A stretch of DNA of 40,041 bases from a virus (IMGVR_UViG_3300012930_000019:1-40041), one strand, 5' to 3'; shown: positions 31,950-39,012, numbered from the stretch's first letter. Notes: generated by a model from the sequence alone, not told the origin. Numbers and translations: made by a program.

Positions 31950-32309
31950 TTATGGGTTGGCGGCGGGTCCAGCGCCGGCCGCGCCAGTGTTGGCGGGGAT
32001 ATCTGCCTGTAACGAGGTGTTGACGGACGCAATATCCGCATTGGTTTCGGCCAAGGCAGCGAGGTCGTCGGCGCTCATCACGCGGCCGGCGGCTACTTGG
32101 GCCTGAAGATCGGCGATCTGAGCACCTTGATCAGCCAGCATCTTGGTTTGCACCGCAAGACCAGCCTCAAGCGATTTGAGGATGCTTTGCGTCTGGCGGA
32201 TGCCATCCAGCGCGGTTTGGATTTCGGCGGATACGGCCATGACTAGTTGCTCCAATCTCGTGTTGTAGTGATAATGGTGGACGGTGAATTGCATCTGGGG
32301 AGTATACAT
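31950..32309 (-). CDS. Coiled-coil phage protein with His-rich leader
   Basis: Up to 119 aa from ATG 32309 (MYTPQMQFTVHHYHYN). An internal ATG at 32240 (MAVSAEIQTALDGI) has the better GGAG site and may be the true start (96 aa). Related phage proteins I recall have a short VHHYHH leader before the coiled coil, which favours the longer form. The rest is heptad-like (ALDGIRQTQSILKSLEAGLA, QTKMLADQGAQIADLQAQVA) with an Ala/Asn-rich end. It may be a structural or fibre-linked protein. Unknown. Confidence 0.6.
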   Translation of the reverse strand: MYTPQMQFTVHHYHYNTRLEQLVMAVSAEIQTALDGIRQTQSILKSLEAGLAVQTKMLADQGAQIADLQAQVAAGRVMSADDLAALAETNADIASVNTSLQADIPANTGAAGAGPAANP

Positions 32310-32340
32310 CAGTCTTGTGAAAGTTCCAAGACCAAGATGT

Positions 32341-32724
32341 TTATTTCGCCCTGACTACCTCCTTAGCCGTCCCGTCGTGGACGGCCTTCAAGATGACGGC
32401 TAGTCCGTTCCACTGATTTTCTGGCGGCATTGCCTTGTCCGGGTCGACGACAAATGCCGCCGCCGCGATGTTCACACAATCCCAATCAATATATACCTCG
32501 CGAGCGCCCGTGACCTTTGCTGTCATGCACAGCGTATTGTTGGGCGAGGTTACAAAATTAATGCCGTACAACGTATCCTCGGGATGCGCCTGAATTGGGC
32601 GCGCTTGAGCCTGAGCGGGGACGCCAACAAGATAGCCTCCAGCCTCAGGGTCCACAACCTCACCCGCCAGAGTTGGCGTAACGAGCGACAGCAACACCGC
32701 CAAAATTCCAATTGATTTGCTCAT
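32341..32724 (-). CDS. Secreted or periplasmic small protein
   Basis: A 127-aa protein starting MSKSIGILAVLLSLVTPTLA. This is a typical Sec signal peptide with cleavage probably after LA (about residue 20). The mature part has one pair of cysteines (LCMTAKV and WDCVNI) suited to a disulfide, with a beta-rich pattern (EVYIDWDCVNIAAAAFVVDP). Start overlaps the small terminase gene's stop (ATGA). It would act in the periplasm or outside. Function unknown. Confidence 0.7.
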   Translation of the reverse strand: MSKSIGILAVLLSLVTPTLAGEVVDPEAGGYLVGVPAQAQARPIQAHPEDTLYGINFVTSPNNTLCMTAKVTGAREVYIDWDCVNIAAAAFVVDPDKAMPPENQWNGLAVILKAVHDGTAKEVVRAK

Positions 32725-33311
32725 TGCACCGGCTCCGTTGATTCGTCATCTATCTTGAATGTCAAAAGCTTGATCGTGTCATCAGGCAGTCCAAATGCCT
32801 TGGCTTGTTCGGCCAGATATTTGTCCAGTTCATCGTTGGACATCCGCGCCTCGACGACCTCATGACGCTCAATAAACATGTTGAGTTCCCTGCCCAAAAG
32901 CTCCAAAGCTCGATTGGCGCCCGTTGGATGGTATTGAAACTCCTGAATAGGGGCCTCGCCTTCCACGATAGTCACGTTGATCGGCAGTTTTCCCAAGCAT
33001 TTCAGAGCGTTCTCTCTCAAATTCTCTATCACCCATGTCTTGGTGAGGGCCGTCTGCTCGATTGCCTTGGCCGTGGATTGCGCGTGCAAATGTTCACGCT
33101 GAGCAAGCAGGTATCTTACCCGCGCTTGGATGTCCTTTTTGTCTTTCAGGGTATGCGCATTGGCGTGGGACGGCCTATAACCAGCCGCAATATAGGCCCG
33201 ATCGTAAGAGGTGCCCTTGGCCAATTCCTGCGAATAGATTTCATGCCGATGGTTGGGGAGGACCCTGGAGCCATCTTCGGCGATCTGATTGAGGGTGGTG
33301 ATACTGCTCAT
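32721..33311 (-). CDS. terS: Terminase small subunit
   Basis: A 196-aa protein (MSSITTLNQIAEDGSRVLPN). The DNA-binding, helical N-terminal domain shows the family pattern IYSQELAKGTSYDRAYIAAG, then YRPSHANAHTLKDKKDIQAR, with the middle helix TKTWVIENLRENALKCLG and the C-terminal GANRALELLGRELNMF typical of Terminase_2-type proteins. It recognises the packaging site and feeds DNA to TerL. It sits in a different operon from terL: three protein genes plus a terminator and promoter lie between. Start overlaps the upstream stop (ATGA). Confidence 0.85.
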   Translation of the reverse strand: MSSITTLNQIAEDGSRVLPNHRHEIYSQELAKGTSYDRAYIAAGYRPSHANAHTLKDKKDIQARVRYLLAQREHLHAQSTAKAIEQTALTKTWVIENLRENALKCLGKLPINVTIVEGEAPIQEFQYHPTGANRALELLGRELNMFIERHEVVEARMSNDELDKYLAEQAKAFGLPDDTIKLLTFKIDDESTEPVQ

Positions 33312-33562
33312 GGGATAGTCTTTCGAGGAGGGCCGGCCCGACGCATACGTTCGATGGCTTGTATCAGGTATTCTCCTGACAATGGAGCCCCATACGCCCC
33401 TCTACCGAAAAACTGATCTGCCGATATTGATTCGGTTGAGGTCAAGATGCTGCCATTGTTGCCACGCCAGCAAAGTTGGATGTGGACCGATTCCGGCCAA
33501 TCCATATTGGGATCGTGTTGGATTGATCGCTCCGTATCAGATTTTTGGATATCAATTGCCAT
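33308..33562 (-). CDS. Small phage protein, unknown function
   Basis: An 84-aa protein (MAIDIQKSDTERSIQHD). ATG overlaps the upstream stop (TAATG). It has a strand-rich middle (ESVHIQLCWRGNNGSILTST), glycine loop (FFGRGAYGAPLSG) and a helix (EYLIQAIERMRRAG). No family recognised. Directly upstream of terS. Confidence 0.6.
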   Translation of the reverse strand: MAIDIQKSDTERSIQHDPNMDWPESVHIQLCWRGNNGSILTSTESISADQFFGRGAYGAPLSGEYLIQAIERMRRAGPPRKTIP

Positions 33563-33798
33563 TATCGGTTCCTCTTATTGTCATCCCGTATTTTCATGAG
33601 AAGCCCATTCACTGCATCAATCGCGTTGGCATGGTCGAATGAAAGCTCAGCACACGCCTCACCCAAGATGATATGGATGCCATTGCCTATCTCGGCCCGC
33701 CAGCCATCGTCAAAATAAAACAATGCAAATTCTCGGTTGCCTTGCTTGGCCTCAATGCAAGCTGCGATGGCCTTCGATAGATCGGAAATATCACTCAT
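33562..33798 (-). CDS. Small phage protein, unknown function
   Basis: A 78-aa protein (MSDISDLSKAIAACIEAKQG). Alternating strands and helices: FALFYFDDGWRAEIGNGI, LGEACAELSFDHANAIDAV, NGLLMKIRDDN. It resembles small phage proteins with a strand-turn pattern FYFDDGWRAEIG. ATGA overlap with its upstream neighbour. Confidence 0.6.
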   Translation of the reverse strand: MSDISDLSKAIAACIEAKQGNREFALFYFDDGWRAEIGNGIHIILGEACAELSFDHANAIDAVNGLLMKIRDDNKRNR

Positions 33799-34010
33799 CT
33801 CAAATGCTTCTTGCCGATGGCCTGATGTAGCTCGGCCAATGCATCTGCGGCACGCACAGCCAATTTAAGCCATTTCTCATGTTTCAAGATGGCTGGATGC
33901 TGCACAAGCTCATTGTCAATCGCGCTTTCGAGAAATTGCGCCATATGCAATGCCTCATGGCGCCCCATGCTGCCGGGCGCGTAGTCGGCGGACTTCTTGG
34001 ATTTCTTCAT
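33795..34010 (-). CDS. Small helical phage protein
   Basis: A 71-aa basic protein (MKKSKKSADYAPGSMGRHEA). It is helix-rich (ALHMAQFLESAIDNELVQHP, KWLKLAVRAADALAELHQAI). The segment GRHEALHMAQFLESAIDNEL resembles that of small phage proteins known only as hypothetical. ATGA overlap with the membrane protein gene upstream. Confidence 0.6.
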   Translation of the reverse strand: MKKSKKSADYAPGSMGRHEALHMAQFLESAIDNELVQHPAILKHEKWLKLAVRAADALAELHQAIGKKHLR

Positions 34011-34222
34011 TTCATCCTCATGCTACCATAAACCGTAAGCGCGCCACATGCGTAGCCGAGAACGAAACCGACTGAGACGGGGACGCCAGTCCAATGCCCG
34101 ACTGCTATCGCCAACCAGCCGAACACGAGCATCGCCACTATCCGCCGTACTTCTTGTAACGTATTTTCAGGATAGGCCAGAAAATCGGCGATGGTATTGA
34201 TGGTTTTCCAATTGAAGATCAT
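34007..34222 (-). CDS. Small two-helix membrane protein
   Basis: A 71-aa protein starting MIFNWKTINTIADFLAYPEN. The ATG at 34222 overlaps the upstream stop (ATGA). Two hydrophobic stretches (EVRRIVAMLVFGWLAIAVGH and VSVGFVLGYACGALTVYG) are likely membrane helices. It may be a holin-like or accessory inner-membrane protein, but there is no lysis partner nearby. Confidence 0.55.
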   Translation of the reverse strand: MIFNWKTINTIADFLAYPENTLQEVRRIVAMLVFGWLAIAVGHWTGVPVSVGFVLGYACGALTVYGSMRMK

Positions 34223-34398
34223 ATCTCGTCTAGTTCCACTAATTGCCAAGGGTACACCTGCAAAATCGGAACGTTGAAAGCTGCTTTAATCGCCTCATCG
34301 CGATCGGAAAACACGGCGATATTTTCGCAATCATTCTCGGTAACGAAGCCGACGCGCTGGTTTGAGGTGTTCCGGAATAGAATAACACATTCGCTCAT
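34219..34398 (-). CDS. Small phage protein, unknown function
   Basis: A 59-aa protein (MSECVILFRNTSNQRVGFVT). It continues ENDCENIAVFSDRDEAIKAA and ends QVYPWQLVELDEI. The pattern VGFV..ND...AVF..RDEAI..A...P....YQ.VELDEI resembles a small protein common in phages and prophages of rhizobia. ATGA overlaps at both ends. Confidence 0.6.
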   Translation of the reverse strand: MSECVILFRNTSNQRVGFVTENDCENIAVFSDRDEAIKAAFNVPILQVYPWQLVELDEI

Positions 34399-34700
34399 CT
34401 CCGCTTACCTTCCTGCGAGGGGACGGCTGGGGTGCGCGGCACCCGTTTTTCTTGGTTGGAAAATTCCGCCGAAATTTGCTGAGCACTGAACTTTTCCGGA
34501 TCGGCCTGCTCGTAAAGAGTGAGCCGCAGCATCAATATGTTCAATTCCGGATCGTCGATTTCCGCCGCTCGCTCCGCAACCGCTGCAAGCAGATGACCAA
34601 AAATCCGGAGTGGCTGCGTCAGAATTTCAGTACCTGGATTGTTCAATATCTCTTGCAGGAGAGATGAAGTGTGGACCTTCCATTGCGCCCGGTCACTCAC
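34395..34700 (-). CDS. Small helical phage protein
   Basis: A 101-aa protein with a GTG start overlapping the upstream stop (GTGA). Predicted N-terminus is MSDRAQWKVHTSSLLQEILN. The core is a helix bundle (LRIFGHLLAAVAERAAEID, LNILMLRLTLYEQADPEKFS). The end (EKRVPRTPAVPSQEGKRR) looks disordered. Unknown function. Confidence 0.6.
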   Translation of the reverse strand: MSDRAQWKVHTSSLLQEILNNPGTEILTQPLRIFGHLLAAVAERAAEIDDPELNILMLRLTLYEQADPEKFSAQQISAEFSNQEKRVPRTPAVPSQEGKRR

Positions 34701-34888
34701 TGGCGCTCTCCTGTGGTGAGGGCGGGGCGCGAGAGTACTGTTCGTGCAGCGAAGGCAATCACCGCAACAACATAAAACAGGGCGGCTGCAATTGTGTGAT
34801 CGGCGCCGGAGATCGATGCTCCCAAAAGAAATCCTCCAATCGTAGTTCCGATCCACCCGAGCATGCTGAGATACGATTCGTCGCTCAT
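34697..34888 (-). CDS. Small two-helix membrane protein
   Basis: A 63-aa protein (MSDESYLSMLGWIGTTIGGF). Two hydrophobic spans are about residues 9-26 (MLGWIGTTIGGFLLGASI) and 32-49 (TIAAALFYVVAVIAFAAR). Overlaps its neighbours (ATGA upstream, GTGA downstream). Role unknown. Confidence 0.6.
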   Translation of the reverse strand: MSDESYLSMLGWIGTTIGGFLLGASISGADHTIAAALFYVVAVIAFAARTVLSRPALTTGERQ

Positions 34889-35337
34889 GTCTGGTCCTTT
34901 CGCTCTGCCGGTGGGAGGGCTGTGGCCGCCAAGTCGTCGTCGGTCATGGGGAAGGCATCTGTGAGCGCCCGCCGGACGCGGCTCAGACGCTCTCGACGGA
35001 CCGCCAGTCCATCGGCGGCCAGCATGGCGTTATTCAAATCCGACGACAGTTCCGTGAGAGCCGAATGAAGGTAGCTGCCGCTCGCCCCGTGCCGGTCCAT
35101 GATCGTCAACAATTCATCGATGCAGATTTCTGCCGCTGTCATCCGATCACGTTCAGCGCTGCAAAGTTTTCTCGCGAATTTCATTTCACTCACGCCCCAC
35201 CCCCCAGCCTTCAGCGCGGAAAGCTCAGCCACGCGCATTAGCGCGCCGATCAATTCTGACTTGGTGAACGTTTCAAGCTTCACCTTCAGGTCTTTGTGCG
35301 TATCCGCACTCATATCCCGTGTCGACTGGGATAACAT
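34885..35337 (-). CDS. Phage protein, unknown function
   Basis: A 150-aa protein, start ATG 35337 (MLSQSTRDMSADTHKDLKVK) after GAGGATACTGAT. It is helix-rich (ELIGALMRVAELSALKAGGW, FARKLCSAERDRMTAAEI, TELSSDLNNAMLAADGLAVR) with a charged end (ALPPAERKDQT). A longer frame reading upstream would overlap the preceding gene, so I chose 35337. Confidence 0.6.
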   Translation of the reverse strand: MLSQSTRDMSADTHKDLKVKLETFTKSELIGALMRVAELSALKAGGWGVSEMKFARKLCSAERDRMTAAEICIDELLTIMDRHGASGSYLHSALTELSSDLNNAMLAADGLAVRRERLSRVRRALTDAFPMTDDDLAATALPPAERKDQT

Positions 35338-35338
35338 A

Positions 35339-35521
35339 TCAGTATCCTCGCGCCGGGTTGTCGCAATAACCGTTGCGGTCGTAATGTTCATTGAAGCGCC
35401 ACCATCCGGAACGGCGGGCGTCGACAACCTTGCACAGCCGGCCCTCAAAATATTCCAGTTCGCCGGGAATTTCTTTCTCGGTCATGTTGCCGATCTCACT
35501 ACCGCCAGTGTTTTCGGTCAT
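35339..35521 (-). CDS. Small phage protein, unknown function
   Basis: A 60-aa protein (MTENTGGSEIGNMTEKEIPG), AAGGGG upstream of the start. The middle reads ELEYFEGRLCKVVDARRSGW, then WRFNEHYDRNGYCDNPARGY, rich in aromatic residues and with one possible cysteine pair. Unknown. Confidence 0.55.
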   Translation of the reverse strand: MTENTGGSEIGNMTEKEIPGELEYFEGRLCKVVDARRSGWWRFNEHYDRNGYCDNPARGY

Positions 35522-35545
35522 CTCAAAACCCCTTATCTTGCTGTG

Positions 35546-35791
35546 TTAGAACGGGATGTCGTCGTCGGAAATCGGTTGGACAGACTTGGGATCTGGATCG
35601 TCGAGATACCGAAGCTCCCATGTCGGATGAAACGGCATGGTGTGGCCAATACCATCAAGTCGAATGCTGAGATGACCTCCGTTTGCGCCGCAGATCGTTC
35701 CAAGCTGAGGTTTGGTCTCGCCTGTGTATTCGACGCGACCGCCGCACTTCGCTGGAACGCCGTAGTTCCTCCTGATCCATTCTATGCTCAC
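35546..35791 (-). CDS. Small SH3-like protein with SSB-type C-terminal tip
   Basis: An 81-aa protein (MSIEWIRRNYGVPAKCGGRV). Strand-rich core: GRVEYTGETKPQLGTICGAN, LSIRLDGIGHTMPFHP, TWELRYLD, which suggests a small barrel. It ends in DDPDPKSVQPISDDDIPF. The last residues DDDIPF are the same as the C-terminal tip of bacterial single-stranded DNA-binding proteins, which recruits replication and repair enzymes. The protein is too short and unlike an OB-fold SSB. ATGA overlap with the upstream Lar-like gene. Confidence 0.75.
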   Translation of the reverse strand: MSIEWIRRNYGVPAKCGGRVEYTGETKPQLGTICGANGGHLSIRLDGIGHTMPFHPTWELRYLDDPDPKSVQPISDDDIPF

Positions 35792-36513
35792 TTCCGCTCT
35801 CCCAAAGTATCCGGGCCTTGGTCGGCGGGGGATTCGGTGGACAACATCGACTTATGATCATGCCTTGCTTGCTGTTGTGCGCCCTTGAGCCCAACGCTTT
35901 CGATAGGGTCGATAATCTTGGTTTGGGATTCGGTAGGCGGGAATGGAACGGCGGTGCACGTCAAAGCGTGAAGCTCTGGCTTGCCATCGTCCCACTCGCC
36001 ATGGCAGACGGCACACGATTTGCCGCTTCTCTGGAAGCATCCGCCTGCCACTAACCGCTCATGCTGCTGGATAGCTAGTCTACGAAGATCAGTGCGAATC
36101 TGTAACTCCCGCACATTGGAGGCCGTCTCAGGTTGTGGGTCCGAAACCTCCCCTCCGGTCTCGCTCTGTGCAGAGGAGAGGGCGGCGCGCAGTTTCTCGG
36201 CTACCTGCGATGGCGTGTCAGCGTTACCCGCAAGCATTTCGCTTTCTAAATCATCCAAATATTTCGCGGTAACCGTGACCATGGTCCGCAGCGCCTCGCT
36301 CCCGGCTGCCGGCGGGACGATGCGGGTGTTCCAGTGCATATAGGCACGAGCCGCGCAGTCCTTTCCATAGAACCACCAGCCCTCTACATCACAATGACTG
36401 CAATGCACGTTAATTGCAGGCTCAACTTTGTGTTTCGGGTTACCGCTGATCATGGCATCATAGCCGCAGAACGGGCATGGCTTCAGCGCTTCACGTTCGG
36501 TTTGGTTGGTCAT
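35788..36513 (-). CDS. Lar-like zinc protein (restriction alleviation domain)
   Basis: A 241-aa protein (MTNQTEREALKPCPFCGYDA). The N-terminal 60 residues have the Lar zinc-ribbon pattern: LKPCPFCG, VHCSHCDVEGWWFYGKDCAA and AYMHWNTR. The Rac prophage protein Lar reduces type I restriction, so this may help the phage against host restriction. Many domains of this type are found in phages without proof of activity. A long linker with a helix (LDDLESEMLAGN) leads to a second cysteine region (RSGKSCAVCHGEWDD, LHALTCTAV), so this protein is longer than Lar alone. ATGA overlap with the upstream small gene. Confidence 0.7.
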   Translation of the reverse strand: MTNQTEREALKPCPFCGYDAMISGNPKHKVEPAINVHCSHCDVEGWWFYGKDCAARAYMHWNTRIVPPAAGSEALRTMVTVTAKYLDDLESEMLAGNADTPSQVAEKLRAALSSAQSETGGEVSDPQPETASNVRELQIRTDLRRLAIQQHERLVAGGCFQRSGKSCAVCHGEWDDGKPELHALTCTAVPFPPTESQTKIIDPIESVGLKGAQQQARHDHKSMLSTESPADQGPDTLGERK

Positions 36514-36641
36514 CTCAAATACTCCAGGATCTTAAGATAGCTGCCGAGACCAAGCACGGCGACGGATGCGGACATGGCCAGCACCACGCTGATCAGTCCG
36601 ATGGTTTCGCGTGATTGCTTTGTGCCCCATTCGTATTTCAT
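36510..36641 (-). CDS. Small membrane protein
   Basis: A 43-aa protein (MKYEWGTKQSRETIGLISVV). The ATG overlaps the upstream stop (ATGA). One hydrophobic span (TIGLISVVLAMSASVAVLGL) with a short C-terminal KILEYLR. Function unknown. Its overlaps with both neighbours support translation. Confidence 0.6.
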   Translation of the reverse strand: MKYEWGTKQSRETIGLISVVLAMSASVAVLGLGSYLKILEYLR

Positions 36642-36895
36642 GGCCGTGCCCGTCCAGATAACGGAAAAAATCTTGGGTTCTTGTAACCAAATCCTATAGT
36701 GGCAGAATCGCAAAGATAATAAAGCTGATCGCTAACTACCTTCGGGTCCATGCCTTCGATATGCGCGATTGAAATATTCATTTTACCGCTTTCCGTGCAG
36801 ACAATCGCCCCGCCGCGAGGTGTGAGGCCCCATGCTAGGAAATAACCCAACATGCCCATCGAGATATAAGCTGCAAAAATCCGCATCTCATTCAT
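36638..36895 (-). CDS. Small membrane-anchored protein
   Basis: An 85-aa protein (MNEMRIFAAYISMGMLGYFL). A hydrophobic N-terminal stretch of about 20 residues is a signal or anchor, followed by GGAIVCTESGKMNISIAHIE, then VSDQLYYLCDSATIGFGYKN with two cysteines. The second in-frame Met (MRIFAAYI) is an alternative start. Function unknown. Confidence 0.55.
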   Translation of the reverse strand: MNEMRIFAAYISMGMLGYFLAWGLTPRGGAIVCTESGKMNISIAHIEGMDPKVVSDQLYYLCDSATIGFGYKNPRFFPLSGRARP

Positions 36896-36910
36896 CTCTG
36901 GTCTTGGCGG

Positions 36911-37216
36911 TCATGGTTGAACCGCTCTGGCACGGGCGAGGGCGGCACCGAAGGTCCATGGGCTTGTCACCGCTATTTCGTGGAATGTTTCCGGGATGCG
37001 ACGCGACTTATACTCGCCCTCAAACGTCACCAAGATATTGCCCAAGCATGCAATTGGCTTGCCGACGGCAGCGAAGTATTGTGCTTGAAGACATTTTGTA
37101 TTGTCATCATAGCAATAGACTTTGTCCTCCGGCTGCTTCTTCAGCCACAAGATCAGCCCCTCCAACGAGAATATGTCCGCTTCCGTCTTCCACCAATCGC
37201 CTATACGTCCGTGCAT
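36911..37216 (-). CDS. Small phage protein, unknown function
   Basis: A 101-aa protein. The start ATG at 37216 (MHGRIGDWWKTEADIFSLEG) is two bases past the previous stop. It reads LILWLKKQPEDKVYCYDDN, then KPIACLGNILVTFEGE, and SPWTFGAALARARAV. A helix-strand pattern with WLKKQPED is seen in small phage proteins, but I cannot name the family. Confidence 0.6.
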   Translation of the reverse strand: MHGRIGDWWKTEADIFSLEGLILWLKKQPEDKVYCYDDNTKCLQAQYFAAVGKPIACLGNILVTFEGEYKSRRIPETFHEIAVTSPWTFGAALARARAVQP

Positions 37217-37217
37217 G

Positions 37218-37385
37218 TCAGTCTCCGTTCTGTTCTGTGAATCTATTGGCCATTTGTACCAACCCATCCCGCTCCGCGATGACTTCCCGCAACTGTCGCT
37301 CAAGGTTCCTGATCTCGCGCTGCAGGTTCGCAATGACCGCATCCTTTTTCTGCATGGGCGTCATGGTGCGGAAGCTCTTAGGCAT
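37218..37385 (-). CDS. Small coiled-coil protein
   Basis: A 55-aa protein (MPKSFRTMTPMQKKDAVIAN). Nearly all the rest is heptad-like (LQREIRNLERQLREVIAERD), suggesting a short coiled coil. There is no clear ribosome binding site, but the spacing between neighbours is tight (8 nt and 1 nt). Unknown role. Confidence 0.5.
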   Translation of the reverse strand: MPKSFRTMTPMQKKDAVIANLQREIRNLERQLREVIAERDGLVQMANRFTEQNGD

Positions 37386-37393
37386 GTGTCTAT

Positions 37394-37582
37394 TCAATTC
37401 GTTTGCGGAAGCGTTTCAACACCGACCACTTCGCGGAGCAGAAACGAATCTGGGCTCATCCCGCCACCACGAAGAAAATCGTCAACCTCTGGCGCCTCAA
37501 AGTCAATCGTGCGATATGTGACATCAAGATGGTTGCTGCCTTCCAATTTCAGGCTGGACCGTATGATAATTCGCAGGGTCAT
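37394..37582 (-). CDS. Small phage protein, unknown function
   Basis: A 62-aa protein (MTLRIIIRSSLKLEGSNHLD). Strand-rich (VTYRTIDFEAPEVDDFLRGG) with an acidic stretch. The ATG overlaps the upstream stop (TAATG). No family recognised. Confidence 0.55.
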   Translation of the reverse strand: MTLRIIIRSSLKLEGSNHLDVTYRTIDFEAPEVDDFLRGGGMSPDSFLLREVVGVETLPQTN

Positions 37583-37797
37583 TATTCTTCCCCTAAAGCA
37601 GATTTTAAGGCTCGAAACCTCGTTTCAACCATGTCAGGCGTCTCTCCCTCCGCAATCGCCATCGTCTCTTCCAGAACACGCAATGCGCTGGTATATGCAT
37701 CGAACTCGCTACAGCCCAATATGCGCATGGCGTGAAGCTCTGCGTTCGCGACTGCGGTCGCTATGATGCGGCTCAGAATGAAGTTGCTGGGGGTCAT
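37582..37797 (-). CDS. Small helical phage protein
   Basis: A 71-aa protein (MTPSNFILSRIIATAVANAE), nearly all helix (LHAMRILGCSEFDAYTSALR, VLEETMAIAEGETPDMVETR). ATGA overlap with the DUF551-like gene upstream. Unknown. Confidence 0.6.
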   Translation of the reverse strand: MTPSNFILSRIIATAVANAELHAMRILGCSEFDAYTSALRVLEETMAIAEGETPDMVETRFRALKSALGEE

Positions 37798-38084
37798 TTC
37801 GGCGGCTCCGGTAAATTATCAGGGATCCTCGCCCAATGCGTCACTCCCCAGATATCGATTGCATTTCCATGTAAGCTGGCGATATTGGCGTACTTGTTGC
37901 CGCCGTTGTTCCCGAGACTACCCGACCTGACGCCAATGTTAGGACCATAAAGAAGAACATCAATTGTCTTGCCCCATGCGGTTTCCGGTGCCATTTCGAC
38001 CAGGAACCATTCCAGCCAAGGTTCAGACATTGGATGTCGCTCAGGCAAGCTCTTAACGTTGATGGTTACTTTAGCCATACTCAT
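37794..38084 (-). CDS. DUF551-like protein
   Basis: A 96-aa protein (MSMAKVTINVKSLPERHPMS). The late sequence TIDVLLYGPNIG, then IDIWGVTHWARIPDNLPEPP, resembles the DUF551 pattern (W.P....VLVY.., G..VTHWMPLP..P). DUF551 is frequent in phage early regions and of unknown function. It overlaps the upstream gene (ATGA, GGAGA site). Confidence 0.65.
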   Translation of the reverse strand: MSMAKVTINVKSLPERHPMSEPWLEWFLVEMAPETAWGKTIDVLLYGPNIGVRSGSLGNNGGNKYANIASLHGNAIDIWGVTHWARIPDNLPEPPK

Positions 38085-38419
38085 TCTCCGATCGATGCAA
38101 GGGCGGCAAGAACGTCACTGATCCTGGCAGACATTCCATTGCAGTCGGTGAAGTTTCGGTGACTATAGTCTCTCAGGCACTCGCCCAATAGATTAACAAG
38201 TTCCTCATGCGCGTTTACGCATTTGACGATGTGGGCGGCGTTGGCTTTATATGGGTCTGTGCCATTGCGGCGATGCTCATCAAATGAGTCTCGGCTATAG
38301 CCCCTTGCAATTGCCGCTATCGGGTAAACCCCATCAACTTTAATGGTGGCGCGAATCCACCCCCAATCGTCATGTCGATATGGTCTGTATGCCCACGGCG
38401 TCGGCGTATGCTCACCCAT
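38081..38419 (-). CDS. Phage HTPTPW-type small protein
   Basis: A 112-aa protein, start ATG 38419 (MGEHTPTPWAYRPYRHDDWG). HTPTPW at the start and ANAAHIVKCVNAHEELVNLL later are hallmarks of a small phage protein family of unknown function. A TTG at 38428 is an alternative start. Probably cytoplasmic. Same operon as its neighbours. Confidence 0.7.
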   Translation of the reverse strand: MGEHTPTPWAYRPYRHDDWGWIRATIKVDGVYPIAAIARGYSRDSFDEHRRNGTDPYKANAAHIVKCVNAHEELVNLLGECLRDYSHRNFTDCNGMSARISDVLAALASIGE

Positions 38420-38424
38420 GATGC

Positions 38425-38595
38425 TCAACCCCTATCGAATTGCGGCCAGTCGGACTGGAAGCCGGGCTTCTTATCCCAGACGCGCATACAATCCATGCAC
38501 CCACACTCGGTTTCGGATATCGAAACGATGGCGATGTGGTCACAATCATCTTGCCTCTCCTGCTCATTCCACTTTCCGGCCTGCCGATTAGACAT
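38425..38595 (-). CDS. Small Cys-rich protein
   Basis: A 56-aa protein, start ATG 38595 (MSNRQAGKWNEQERQDDCDH) inside the previous gene's end. A possible zinc site is ETECGCMDCMRVW, with a CxCxxC spacing plus an earlier Cys and His. Function unknown. Confidence 0.55.
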   Translation of the reverse strand: MSNRQAGKWNEQERQDDCDHIAIVSISETECGCMDCMRVWDKKPGFQSDWPQFDRG

Positions 38596-38788
38596 GATGC
38601 TCCCTCTCCCCATAAATGATCCGGTTGGAAAATTCCGGCCAATAGTGATAGTTGCCGGCACGGTAGCAGTCCCATCGCCAGAGCTTCACATGCTCATCGG
38701 CTTGCGGCGGGCCGCAGAGCAGATCTCGGATGTCGTCGGCGTTACCGACGATGACGATGGGATGGCTGGTTGAGCAATGAACTGGCAT
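38588..38788 (-). CDS. Small phage protein, unknown function
   Basis: A 66-aa protein (MPVHCSTSHPIVIVGNADDI). The end reads VKLWRWDCYRAGNYHYWPEF, with many aromatic residues. It starts four bases after the upstream stop and overlaps its downstream neighbour by 8 nt. No family recognised. Confidence 0.5.
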   Translation of the reverse strand: MPVHCSTSHPIVIVGNADDIRDLLCGPPQADEHVKLWRWDCYRAGNYHYWPEFSNRIIYGEREHHV

Positions 38789-38792
38789 GGGA

Positions 38793-38954
38793 TCAAGCCT
38801 TCACAAGATAGTAAACATTGGTTGCGGTGAACAGATATTTGCGGCGGTCCTCATCGGAGACATCGGACCAATCCACACGGCGTGGCTGGCCAGAGGCTCG
38901 AATGGCTTCGCTCTGCCAGATGCATTCAGCGATTTTCTCTATCATGTCTTGCAT
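38793..38954 (-). CDS. Small helical phage protein
   Basis: A 53-aa protein, start ATG 38954 (MQDMIEKIAECIWQSEAIRA) after GGGAGATAGAG. An upstream in-frame ATG at 38978 (MGSEREIE) is possible. The rest VSDEDRRKYLFTATNVYYLV is a helix typical of small phage proteins with a W..+S..D+..YL..A pattern. Unknown function. Confidence 0.6.
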   Translation of the reverse strand: MQDMIEKIAECIWQSEAIRASGQPRRVDWSDVSDEDRRKYLFTATNVYYLVKA

Positions 38955-39012
38955 CTCTATCTCCCGTTCTGATCCCATGAAGTGCCGGGGCTTTCTCCCG
39001 GCTGGTTTTCAT
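38926..39012 (-). CDS. Possible 28-aa peptide
   Basis: A short frame MKTSREKAPALHGIRTGDRD and eight more residues, preceded by an ideal GGAGG site 4 nt before the ATG. It overlaps the start of the 53-aa gene in another frame. It could be a real leader peptide for that gene or a chance frame; the good ribosome binding site is the only support. Confidence 0.3.
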   Translation of the reverse strand: MKTSREKAPALHGIRTGDRDARHDRENR

